A stretch of DNA of 22,603 nucleotides from NCBI GenBank assembly GCA_002422045.1, contig DITG01000068.1, forward strand, positions 1 through 22,603. The letters run 5' to 3'. Both the position numbers and the translations under genes were made by a program. The notes beneath the pieces are model-generated. The model worked only from the letters and a program-made list of their open reading frames with translations. It had not been told where the DNA came from and did no database searches. This DNA is from Acholeplasmataceae bacterium UBA6190. Its GTDB lineage: Bacteria > Bacillota_I > Bacilli_A > Acholeplasmatales > Acholeplasmataceae. Of this stretch, positions 1-6,421 are shown piece by piece; the stretch's first letter is position 1; the number at the start of each line of letters is the position of its first letter.

Positions 1-177
1 CTTATGTGATGACAGTATATTGAGGAGTGAGTCATCCCCAGAAACTGGGATGACTTTCTCATCGTTGATCAGAATCATCTTTTCGCCACCGCCACCCAAT
101 GCCTTATCAATAATGATGAGGATGACAGCAATGACCAAGAGGACGCCGACCAAAATAATCGGAACGAATATATTCAT
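1..177 (-). CDS. nqrF: NqrF-like NADH dehydrogenase subunit of a sodium-pumping Nqr complex (N-terminal 59 residues, cut by window edge)
   Basis: Only the first 59 residues are present; the gene continues past the left edge. The protein opens with one hydrophobic membrane segment (about residues 3-23), a glycine-rich linker (GGGG, 28-31), and a strand-turn-strand start typical of a plant-type 2Fe-2S ferredoxin domain (MILINDEKVIPV followed by DDSLLNIL). This is how NqrF begins. RnfB, which occupies this place in Rnf operons, would instead show a CxxCxxxxC iron-sulfur motif soon after its membrane helix. In the Nqr family NqrF takes electrons from NADH through FAD and the 2Fe-2S centre. The ATG at 177 is preceded by AAGGGGGA at good spacing, ten bases after the nqrE stop codon. 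The cluster cysteines and the FAD/NADH domains lie outside the window, so the call rests on the N-terminus plus context. Confidence 0.8.
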   Translation of the reverse strand, partial: MNIFVPIILVGVLLVIAVILIIIDKALGGGGEKMILINDEKVIPVSGDDSLLNILSSHK

Positions 178-187
178 ATGTTCCCCC

Positions 188-769
188 TTAAATGTTGGCG
201 ATGCCAGTGAATCCAATGAATGCGAGGGCAAGAATACCTAAGATGATGAAGGTAATGCCTTTGCCTCTCAGTCCTTTGGGAACATCGGAATGATTTGCCA
301 TTTTCTCACGTACTCCGGCCAACAAGATGATGGCTAACATCCAACCGACAGATGAACCGAATGCGAAGAATCCGGTTTCAGCAAATGTGTATTCACGATT
401 GACAAAGAACAGAGAAACCGCAAGAACCACACAGTTGACTGTGATCAATGGCAGGAAGATACCAAATGCATTGTAGAGTTTTGGAATGAATCTTTCCATG
501 AAGATTTCAAGAATCTGGACGGTTGCTGCAATCGTGATGATGAAAATCAAAAGTGCAAGATTTTCAGTTTGAGTCGCTTTGAGCAATTGATAGATTGGCC
601 AGTTGATGAGTGCTGTGATGGTGACAACCAGTACGACAGCAATCCCCATCCCTTTGGCGTTCTTGACGTTGGTGGAGATGGCAATGAGTGGACACATACC
701 AAGGATATACACCAAGGCGATATTATGATTGAGTATGGATGCTAGTAGCATTTCTAATAAATTTCCCAT
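188..769 (-). CDS. nqrE: Nqr complex membrane subunit E (NqrE/RnfA family)
   Basis: A 193-residue, six-helix membrane protein, the usual length for NqrE. In the family NqrD and NqrE form a pseudo-symmetric pair that binds an iron centre in the membrane between them and carries electrons across it. The two cysteines required are present: Cys26 in LGMCPL and Cys113 in PLITVNCVV. The C-terminal block GWMLAI...GVREKM...SDVPKGLRG...GITFI is characteristic of NqrE rather than RnfA. ATG at 769 has AGGAGG upstream, and the nqrD stop is 11 bases before it, so the two are co-transcribed. Confidence in the family is very high and in the NqrE rather than RnfA subtype high, judged by recalled family sequences rather than a search. 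Confidence 0.93.
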   Translation of the reverse strand: MGNLLEMLLASILNHNIALVYILGMCPLIAISTNVKNAKGMGIAVVLVVTITALINWPIYQLLKATQTENLALLIFIITIAATVQILEIFMERFIPKLYNAFGIFLPLITVNCVVLAVSLFFVNREYTFAETGFFAFGSSVGWMLAIILLAGVREKMANHSDVPKGLRGKGITFIILGILALAFIGFTGIANI

Positions 770-780
770 GGTCTTCCTCC

Positions 781-1404
781 TTATTCCGTTTCATAATAGC
801 GGGCTAGTTCTCTGAATGCCCAAATGAAGAGGCCAAGAACGAAGAATCCGCCAGGTGCTAATGTCATGACCGTCCATCTTGGAAATGAATCCGAAAGAAT
901 GGTCAGTCCGAGAATGGAACCTGCTGAGAGCAGTTCACGAATGATAGAGATACTCACAAGTACGAATGTATAACCCATACCGGATGCAAATCCATCAACG
1001 AGCGTATATCTGACTGGGTTTTTAACAGCAAATGCTTCAGCTCTACCCATGACAATACAGTTGGTGATGATCAGTCCTACATATGCGCCCAAACGCGTTG
1101 CAATCGCTGGAAAGTATGCTTCGAGAAACATTTGAACCATGATGACAAATGTTGAGATGACAACCATGTACGTCACCATTCTGACTTTTGCAGGAATGAA
1201 ATTTCTGATCAATGAAATCACCGTAGAGGAAGCCATGACAACGAATGTTACACCAAGACCCATGGCAATCGCATTGTCGACTCGGTTGGTCACCGCAAGC
1301 GATGAACAGATCCCTAAAACTGCAATCACAATCGGATTTTGTCTGGAAATACCGTCTTTGAGGATATTGAACCACTTCTTATATCTTAATCGAATGAGTT
1401 TCAT
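781..1404 (-). CDS. nqrD: Nqr complex membrane subunit D (NqrD/RnfE family)
   Basis: A 207-residue six-helix membrane protein, partner of NqrE. The iron-centre cysteines are Cys33 in LGICSSLAV and Cys116 in LIITNCIVMGRAEAFA; the second block is a strong family signature and is closer to NqrD than to RnfE. SLIRNFIP and the C-terminal LAPGGFFVLGLFIW are also typical. The N-terminus is basic (KLIRLRYKKW), consistent with a cytoplasmic start. ATG at 1404 is preceded by a perfect AGGAGG, which begins inside the nqrC stop codon (TAGGAGG), so translation of nqrC and nqrD is tightly linked. Confidence 0.93.
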   Translation of the reverse strand: MKLIRLRYKKWFNILKDGISRQNPIVIAVLGICSSLAVTNRVDNAIAMGLGVTFVVMASSTVISLIRNFIPAKVRMVTYMVVISTFVIMVQMFLEAYFPAIATRLGAYVGLIITNCIVMGRAEAFAVKNPVRYTLVDGFASGMGYTFVLVSISIIRELLSAGSILGLTILSDSFPRWTVMTLAPGGFFVLGLFIWAFRELARYYETE

Positions 1405-1415
1405 GTGCTATCCTC

Positions 1416-1994
1416 CTATCTCATTTCCCACGCTGCAAGATGCAGAGTGTATGCTTCATTGATGAGCAATTCAAATGCTTTGGATGTTCTGGTTGCGCCT
1501 GTGATGGCGTCAACTTCATTGTCTTTGTTGGGACTTGAATCTTTATTGATTTCTAGACTCGGAACCATGAGCTTGCCGACGAATGTTGCAAGATAACGGG
1601 ATTCAGCGATGATACCGCCCAAACCTGGAGTTTCTTCCTGTTCAAGGATGCCAATTTTAACAATCGTCTGGAAATCATCATCGAGTGTCAATACACCACG
1701 AATCGGACCCCACACACCACCACCGAGGAATTCGAATGAAACAAATCCTGTTGCATCGTTGATATAGAATTTCAACCCATCGATTTCTTCAATCGTGATG
1801 GTATCAGCAAAGACTTCATGAATGTTTGCAAATGTATAGGGAATGCCATGAGCATCCAAAATGGTTGATTTGATGAGTGCTTCTTTGTTGGCTTCGATTC
1901 TGTCTCTGGTAAGGAGATCCATGCCAACGAGCAATCCTGATGTGATTGAACCTAGGATCAGAACAAAAAGAATCAATTTGAGATATTGTTTCAT
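1416..1994 (-). CDS. nqrC: Nqr complex FMN-carrying subunit C (NqrC/RnfG family)
   Basis: A 192-residue protein with one N-terminal membrane anchor (about residues 5-25) and an outward-facing FMN-binding domain. The flavin-transferase target Dxx[S/T/A]GATxT is visible near the C-terminus as D162-A-I-T-G-A-T168-R-T, so Thr168 is the expected site of covalent FMN attachment. ETPGLGG, conserved in NqrC and RnfG, lies in the middle. It is shorter than a typical NqrC of about 255 residues and nearer the RnfG length. Its ATG overlaps the nqrB stop in an ATGA, so the two are translationally coupled. Modification needs an ApbE flavin transferase, which is not encoded in this window. Confidence 0.9.
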   Translation of the reverse strand: MKQYLKLILFVLILGSITSGLLVGMDLLTRDRIEANKEALIKSTILDAHGIPYTFANIHEVFADTITIEEIDGLKFYINDATGFVSFEFLGGGVWGPIRGVLTLDDDFQTIVKIGILEQEETPGLGGIIAESRYLATFVGKLMVPSLEINKDSSPNKDNEVDAITGATRTSKAFELLINEAYTLHLAAWEMR

Positions 1995-2914
1995 GCCGCT
2001 ACCTCCTCAGTCTTTTTGTCAAAGAGACTGTCAATCAGTGGTGAAATCGCACTCATGATGATGAGTGCAAAGGTGACACCTTCAGCCCAGGTTGCAAAGA
2101 TACGGATCATCACTGTGAGCAAACCGAGACCGACACCGTAAATGAGTTTAGCATAGGAATTCTTGGGAGCAACCGTTGGATCTCCGGCAAGCAGGAATGC
2201 GCCAAAGAGCAGACCGCCAACGAGTAAATTCATGAAAGGATCTCTGAAGAGCGTCGGATCAATCAAAATGCCAAGGCCGTTGACGATGACAACAGTACCG
2301 AGATAAGCAGCCGGTACTTTCCAATCAAAGACTTTCAAGGCAAGCAAAGCGAGCCCTAAGATGATGATGCCCAGTCTGAATGTTTCACCTGTTGTGCCTG
2401 GTGCTTGTCCGAGCAGTAACTGAACGACTGAATAACCGATATCCTGTCCGCGATTGAGGGACAACAATGGCGTTGCTCCTGCAAGCAAGTCACTACCAGG
2501 GATTGGCCAACTGATGGCAACCGCATATTGGGCAAATGAGATATACGCAAATAAAGCTCCAACCAACGCTGGATTAAAGATGTATTTCCCAGATCCGCCA
2601 AAAATCAGTTTGCCAAAGACAAGTCCGAATCCTGTTGCATACAGGACGAGCCACCAGGGTGCTGTTGGTGGCAGTAACAGCGCAACCAGTAGCGGAGTCA
2701 CCATCCAACCGTAGTCCAGTGGTTTTTTCCTGAGTTTGGCAAACAAAAACTCGAATGCCAGGCCTGTCGCATAAGCAACAACAATCATCAACAAGACATT
2801 GAGTCCGAAGATGACGATTGCAGCAAGTGCCAGAATCGCCAGCGCACCCGTGTAGAGATACGTGTTCTTCAACGTTGTCTGGTCGACAGACAATGTTTTC
2901 TTTTGATCATTCAT
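1991..2914 (-). CDS. nqrB: Nqr complex FMN-carrying membrane subunit B (NqrB/RnfD family), short form
   Basis: A 307-residue polytopic membrane protein of the NqrB/RnfD family, which carries a covalent FMN and forms the core of the pump. The attachment motif is D142-L-L-A-G-A-T148-P-L, with Thr148 the predicted flavin site. The glycine-rich FGGSGKYIFNPALVG and the late AGDPTVAP block are also typical. Canonical NqrB has about 410 residues; this one lacks most of the N-terminal extension and is as short as the shorter RnfD proteins. It is the first gene of the operon: ATG at 2914 follows a GGTGA Shine-Dalgarno and a promoter about 80 bases upstream. nqrA, normally directly upstream of nqrB, is absent. 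Neighbouring genes argue for Nqr; length alone would fit RnfD. Confidence 0.88.
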   Translation of the reverse strand: MNDQKKTLSVDQTTLKNTYLYTGALAILALAAIVIFGLNVLLMIVVAYATGLAFEFLFAKLRKKPLDYGWMVTPLLVALLLPPTAPWWLVLYATGFGLVFGKLIFGGSGKYIFNPALVGALFAYISFAQYAVAISWPIPGSDLLAGATPLLSLNRGQDIGYSVVQLLLGQAPGTTGETFRLGIIILGLALLALKVFDWKVPAAYLGTVVIVNGLGILIDPTLFRDPFMNLLVGGLLFGAFLLAGDPTVAPKNSYAKLIYGVGLGLLTVMIRIFATWAEGVTFALIIMSAISPLIDSLFDKKTEEVAA

Positions 2915-2994
2915 AGAGTCACCGCTTTCTATCTTTCATCATAGATGAGGGAATCAGATGGCATGGAGAAAAAGTCACCTGAAAGTTTAATCAT

Positions 2995-3023
2995 ATTATA
3001 TCACTGTTCGTCTGTTATCACAA
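2995..3023 (-). promoter_or_regulatory. Promoter of the nqrBCDEF operon
   Basis: On the minus strand TTGTGA (3018-3023) and a perfect TATAAT (2995-3000) are separated by 17 bases. A TG one base upstream of the -10 makes it an extended -10 element as well. Transcription would start near 2988, leaving a leader of about 75 bases before nqrB. That leader can be read as an 11-codon ORF starting at 2964, but it has no convincing ribosome site. Confidence 0.7.
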
Positions 3024-3206
3024 ACTGGAAGCAACATAAAACACCGTCCCTGATGGCTTGAAATATGTTTTCATTCCTTTTCATAAACTCTGTTCTATTC
3101 CTGTCTATTTCTCTGAAATATCGATGTTATTTATGATAAATAACTGTTTTTGAGAGTGAAAACAGATGAAAACAACATCAGATTTGAGTATTCGTGAAGA
3201 TGATAA
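3024..3206. other. Non-coding stretch between ridA terminator and nqr promoter, with two AT-rich dyads
   Basis: The whole gap between nqrB and ridA (2915-3257) has no gene. Besides the nqr promoter and the ridA terminator it holds about 180 bases with two adjoining inverted repeats. One is GTTATTTA-TGA-TAAATAAC at 3126-3144 (8-base arms, perfect). The other is CTGTTTT-N8-AAAACAG at 3144-3165 (7-base arms, perfect). They lie about 100-140 bases upstream of the nqr -35, so they would be distant operator sites rather than leader structures. I recognise no riboswitch and no nqrA remnant here. Confidence 0.45.
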
Positions 3207-3240
3207 AAGCCCGAAAATGCAGAATAACATTCTCGGGCTT
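3207..3240 (-). terminator. Terminator after htpG-ridA
   Basis: AAGCCCGA..AATG (3207-3219) pairs with CATT..TCGGGCTT (3228-3240), 13-base arms with one mismatch, and the minus strand continues TTTTATC. It lies 17 bases past the ridA stop. The T tract is short, so termination may be partial. Confidence 0.65.
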
Positions 3241-3257
3241 CTGAATCCATCGATTTG

Positions 3258-3635
3258 TCAATACTTCACAGCAATCGCGTCAATTTCAACCAAGACATCC
3301 TTCGGGAGTCTTCTGACTTCGACAGCTGCTCTTGCTGGTTTGTGATCACCAAAAAAAGTTGCATAAACATCATTCATTTTAGAAAAATCCGCCATATCAA
3401 TCATGAAAACTGTGCATCTGACAATGTTTTCCTTGGTCAATCCGGCACCTTCGACAATCGCAAGCACATTCTTCAAACATTGTAGTGTCTGTGACTCAAT
3501 GTCTTCTCCGACCTTGGTCATGGTCTCTGGCACAAACGGAATCTGGCCGGACACATAGAGTGTCTGACCCTCTAAAACGCCTTGGCTGTAAGGTCCGATG
3601 GCTTTGGGTGCATGGTCAGTATGGATTGTTTTCAT
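3258..3635 (-). CDS. ridA: RidA family enamine/imine deaminase
   Basis: At 125 residues this is a full-length RidA (YjgF/YER057c/UK114) protein. The family hydrolyses reactive enamine and imine intermediates such as 2-aminoacrylate formed by PLP enzymes, and protects PLP-dependent metabolism in the cytoplasm. Visible signatures are the N-terminal AIGPYSQG, the YVSGQIP strand, and the C-terminal RAAVEVRRLPKDVLVEIDAIA, whose arginine binds the substrate carboxylate. AAGGAG precedes the ATG at 3635 and overlaps the htpG stop codon nine bases upstream, so ridA is the second gene of an htpG operon. That pairing links protein folding stress with metabolite damage control, but may be incidental. Confidence 0.95.
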   Translation of the reverse strand: MKTIHTDHAPKAIGPYSQGVLEGQTLYVSGQIPFVPETMTKVGEDIESQTLQCLKNVLAIVEGAGLTKENIVRCTVFMIDMADFSKMNDVYATFFGDHKPARAAVEVRRLPKDVLVEIDAIAVKY

Positions 3636-3644
3636 ATGTTCTCC

Positions 3645-5516
3645 TTATTTGGATGCTTCAATCATCAGTCTGATGAGACTTTGCGTAAACTCCGTTGGAT
3701 CTTCAATCGGCAATCCTTCAATCAGTAGTGCCTGATGATACAAGATGGACGCATAGTCTTTGACACTGCCCTCTGAGTGTTCGTGCACTTTCTTCAGTGC
3801 ACCAAACAATTCATGATCCGGATTGATCTCTAAAATCTTATCTGCATGGACATTGGTGGCATTCGGCATGGTTTTGAGAATCTTTTCCATTTCCATGCTG
3901 ATACCTTCACCAGAGACCAGGCATACTGGTGCTTCCTTGAGTCTAGCAGATAACTTGACATCTTTGACCTTGTCTTTCAATGCTTCCTTAATGGCCTTTA
4001 AGATATCTTTGTTTTCTTTTTCTTTAGACTTCAAGTGTTTCTTTTGATCGTCATCAATGAAATCCGCTTCGTCTTTTTGAATCGACTTGAATGGAATATC
4101 TTGATAATTTTGAATGACTTGAATCATGAATTCATCGATTTCGTCAGTTAAAACCAACACTTCATATCCTTTGTCTTTCATGACGTCCATCTGTGGCAGT
4201 GCATTGATGGCTTGTTTGGATTTACCTGTTGCATAATAAATCGCTTTTTGCGATTCAGGCTTGCGTTCAACGTATTCTTTAAATGTTGTGTAGATATCGG
4301 AAGTTGATGTCTTGAACATGATGAGATCTATCAGTTTATCTTTGTTTGCTCCAAACATTTCATAAATGCCATACTTCAGGGAAATCTTATAGGCATCATA
4401 GAACTCGATATATTTGTCACGATCGTTTTGAAGCATGTTTTCCAGTTCACTCTTGATCTTCTTTTCAAGATGAGTTGCAATTTTCTTCAATTGACGGTCA
4501 TGCTGCAAGAGTTCTCTCGAAATGTTTAAGGATAAATCCGCTGAATCGACCAAACCTTTGACAAACTTAAAGTAATCAGGAATGAGATCTTTGTTTTTAC
4601 CTTGAATGAAAACACCTTTGGAATAGAGTTGCAGTCCCTTTTCATAATGTTCACTGTAAAAGTCATAGGGTGGCTTTTTAGGAATGAATAAAAGGGCTGT
4701 ATAGGTCAGCATGCCTTCAACGTCGGTATGAATGACTTTGATTGGATCTTCAAAATCATTGAACTGATGCTTGTAAAACTCATTCATTTCTTCTGGTTTG
4801 ACTTCTGCTTTTGGCTTTTTCCAAATCGGCGTCATCTGATTGAGCGTCTCTTTGACCTGAGATGTTTTTTTGTCTTCGGTTTTTTCAACCATCATGTTGA
4901 TGGGGTATCTGACATAATCAGAGTATTTCTTGACCAAATTCTTCAGTGTGTACGTGTTGGTGTATTGTGAGAAGTTGTCTTCATTTTCACTATCGTCATC
5001 TCTTAGGTGCAAGATGATGGTCGTCCCAATCGTTTCTCTATCAATTTCTTCAATCGTGTATGAATCTTCACCCAAAGAACTCCAGCGATATCCAGTTTCT
5101 GCGTAAGGAGATCTGGTTTCAACGATCACTTCTTTGGCAACCATGAAGGATGAATAGAAGCCTACACCAAACTGACCGATAATCGTAACATCTTTGTTTT
5201 CGATTTTCTCCATGAATGCCTTGGATCCTGATTGAGCAATCGTTCCGAGGTTATCAATCAACTCTTCTTCTGTAAAACCAATACCGTTGTCTGCAATGAC
5301 CAGTTTGTTGTCTTTTGCATTTGGCGTTAACCAAATTTCATATGTGTCACTCGGGACCTTGTTGTCTGTCAGAGACAGATAATGACGCTTGTCGATCGCA
5401 TCGCTTGCATTAGAGATCAGTTCTCTTAAGAAAATTTCCTTCTGCGTGTAGATCGAATGGGTCATCAAATGAAGTAATTTTTGAGATTCTGTTTTAAATG
5501 ATTGTGTTTTAGCCAT
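3645..5516 (-). CDS. htpG: Chaperone HtpG (bacterial Hsp90)
   Basis: ATP-dependent cytosolic chaperone of the Hsp90 family, acting as a dimer. The N-terminal GHKL ATPase shows all nucleotide-binding motifs: ELISNASDAID, DNGIGF, GTIAQSGSKAF, GQFGVGFYSSF and GTTIILHL. The middle domain carries the conserved arginine in the NISRELLQ motif, followed by the C-terminal dimerisation region. I placed the start at the ATG at 5516 (MAKTQSFKTES, 624 codons including stop) because GGAGGCG sits at ideal spacing before it. An upstream in-frame start at 5546 would place that ribosome site inside the coding region. It is first in an operon with ridA, behind its own consensus promoter. I saw no CIRCE element. 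Confidence 0.97.
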   Translation of the reverse strand: MAKTQSFKTESQKLLHLMTHSIYTQKEIFLRELISNASDAIDKRHYLSLTDNKVPSDTYEIWLTPNAKDNKLVIADNGIGFTEEELIDNLGTIAQSGSKAFMEKIENKDVTIIGQFGVGFYSSFMVAKEVIVETRSPYAETGYRWSSLGEDSYTIEEIDRETIGTTIILHLRDDDSENEDNFSQYTNTYTLKNLVKKYSDYVRYPINMMVEKTEDKKTSQVKETLNQMTPIWKKPKAEVKPEEMNEFYKHQFNDFEDPIKVIHTDVEGMLTYTALLFIPKKPPYDFYSEHYEKGLQLYSKGVFIQGKNKDLIPDYFKFVKGLVDSADLSLNISRELLQHDRQLKKIATHLEKKIKSELENMLQNDRDKYIEFYDAYKISLKYGIYEMFGANKDKLIDLIMFKTSTSDIYTTFKEYVERKPESQKAIYYATGKSKQAINALPQMDVMKDKGYEVLVLTDEIDEFMIQVIQNYQDIPFKSIQKDEADFIDDDQKKHLKSKEKENKDILKAIKEALKDKVKDVKLSARLKEAPVCLVSGEGISMEMEKILKTMPNATNVHADKILEINPDHELFGALKKVHEHSEGSVKDYASILYHQALLIEGLPIEDPTEFTQSLIRLMIEASK

Positions 5517-5535
5517 GTTATCGCCTCCAAAAAAT

Positions 5536-5563
5536 ATTGTATTCAAATCTTTGACTTTGTCAA
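5536..5563 (-). promoter_or_regulatory. Promoter of htpG-ridA with an overlapping palindrome
   Basis: Perfect TTGACA (5558-5563), 16-base spacer, TACAAT (5536-5541) on the minus strand, 20 bases upstream of the htpG start and just past the aph stop. The -35 forms half of a palindrome TTGAC-AAA-GTCAA (5551-5563), which could be a binding site for a repressor. Confidence 0.75.
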
Positions 5564-5575
5564 GTCGTGTGTTGA

Positions 5576-6343
5576 TTAAAACAATTCATCGACAAGCATA
5601 TAATAGCGAATCAGATGATGATTGTCCTCAATGCCTAGTTTATGAAAGAATAGGGCTCTATATGCATCAGTTCCAAGATTGTACTCTAGTGATCTGACCG
5701 CTAGACTGATGTCTTGCCATTTCGATGAAACACCAGCACGACCCAAATCGATCATACCTTTGAGTTGTTTTCCTTCATAGATGATATTGGGCAGGCAATA
5801 ATCACCATGTGAAAAAACTTGATCTTCAATGGGTTGATTTGACTTCAGATAACTGAGTAAATCTTCAGGTGATTTGAAATCGTTAAAGCTTAAGTCCCAG
5901 TGTTCCACTTCGACAAGCTGTGCTGTCACATTGTATGCTGCGGTTTTTAACTTTTGTGCAATGGACGCATCAAACGGGCAATCACCAATCGGTATCTGCC
6001 ATAAAGCTTTGAGCCCATCTGCAAGACATTCGACAAGCAGTTCAGGTTGACTGATGTAGTCTCTGTCACAGAGCATTTGTCCTTGAATCTTTTCCATCAA
6101 CAGATAACTGAACTCTGCATCGATATGATGGTAGATGATTTGAGGGACTGGTAAACGATGTTCCAAAAACTTGAGCACTTCGAATTCGCGTATGGATTCT
6201 GAGTTGATCTGATCAATTTTCAACACCATATGTTCAAATATATAGACTGATGATGATGAAAGACCCATATCGTCTTGGATATAGGGTTCTGTTCCTATGA
6301 TTTTTTGAAGTTCTAGTGGGAGGCTTTCGAGTCGTAGATTCAA
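5576..6343 (-). CDS. Aminoglycoside phosphotransferase, APH(3') type homologue
   Basis: A 255-residue kinase closely resembling APH(3') enzymes, which transfer phosphate from ATP to the 3'-hydroxyl of kanamycin-like aminoglycosides. Visible elements in family order: ATP-binding Lys42 in LKID, Glu54 as its salt-bridge partner, LPVPQII, the catalytic loop H179-G-D181-xxxx-N186, the metal-binding IDLGRAG (Asp199), and the very C-terminus VDELF, which in APH(3')-IIIa holds the drug-binding Asp, Glu and terminal Phe. The acidic pair near residue 157 of APH(3')-IIIa is not clearly kept, so drug range cannot be predicted. Start is TTG at 6343 with GAGGAG eight bases upstream. It has its own -10 and sits between housekeeping genes with no mobile element seen, so it looks chromosomal. 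Resistance is inference. Confidence 0.85.
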   Translation of the reverse strand: MNLRLESLPLELQKIIGTEPYIQDDMGLSSSSVYIFEHMVLKIDQINSESIREFEVLKFLEHRLPVPQIIYHHIDAEFSYLLMEKIQGQMLCDRDYISQPELLVECLADGLKALWQIPIGDCPFDASIAQKLKTAAYNVTAQLVEVEHWDLSFNDFKSPEDLLSYLKSNQPIEDQVFSHGDYCLPNIIYEGKQLKGMIDLGRAGVSSKWQDISLAVRSLEYNLGTDAYRALFFHKLGIEDNHHLIRYYMLVDELF

Positions 6344-6371
6344 GGTTTGATCTCCTCAATTTGTTATCATA

Positions 6372-6380
6372 ATTATACCA
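6372..6380 (-). promoter_or_regulatory. Extended -10 promoter of the aph-like gene
   Basis: The minus strand reads TGGTATAAT, a perfect extended -10, beginning two bases after the T tract of the nrdJ terminator. No good -35 exists because that position falls inside the terminator hairpin. Confidence 0.6.
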
Positions 6381-6381
6381 T

Positions 6382-6412
6382 AAAAAAAGACATACCTTGG
6401 TTGGGTATGTCT
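6382..6412 (-). terminator. Intrinsic terminator of nrdJ
   Basis: Nine-base perfect stem AGACATACC (6388-6396) with GGTATGTCT (6404-6412), seven-base loop, followed on the minus strand by seven T. It lies ten bases past the nrdJ stop. Confidence 0.93.
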
Positions 6413-6421
6413 TCTGATGAT

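Noticed and set aside
1..177. RnfB as identity of the partial gene at the left edge
   Set aside because: The neighbouring subunits could suggest Rnf, but the N-terminus shows a ferredoxin-like strand pattern after one helix and no CxxC cluster motif, as in NqrF.
2915..2964. Eleven-codon leader peptide before nqrB
   Set aside because: No convincing ribosome site, no runs of a single regulatory amino acid, and no attenuator hairpin.
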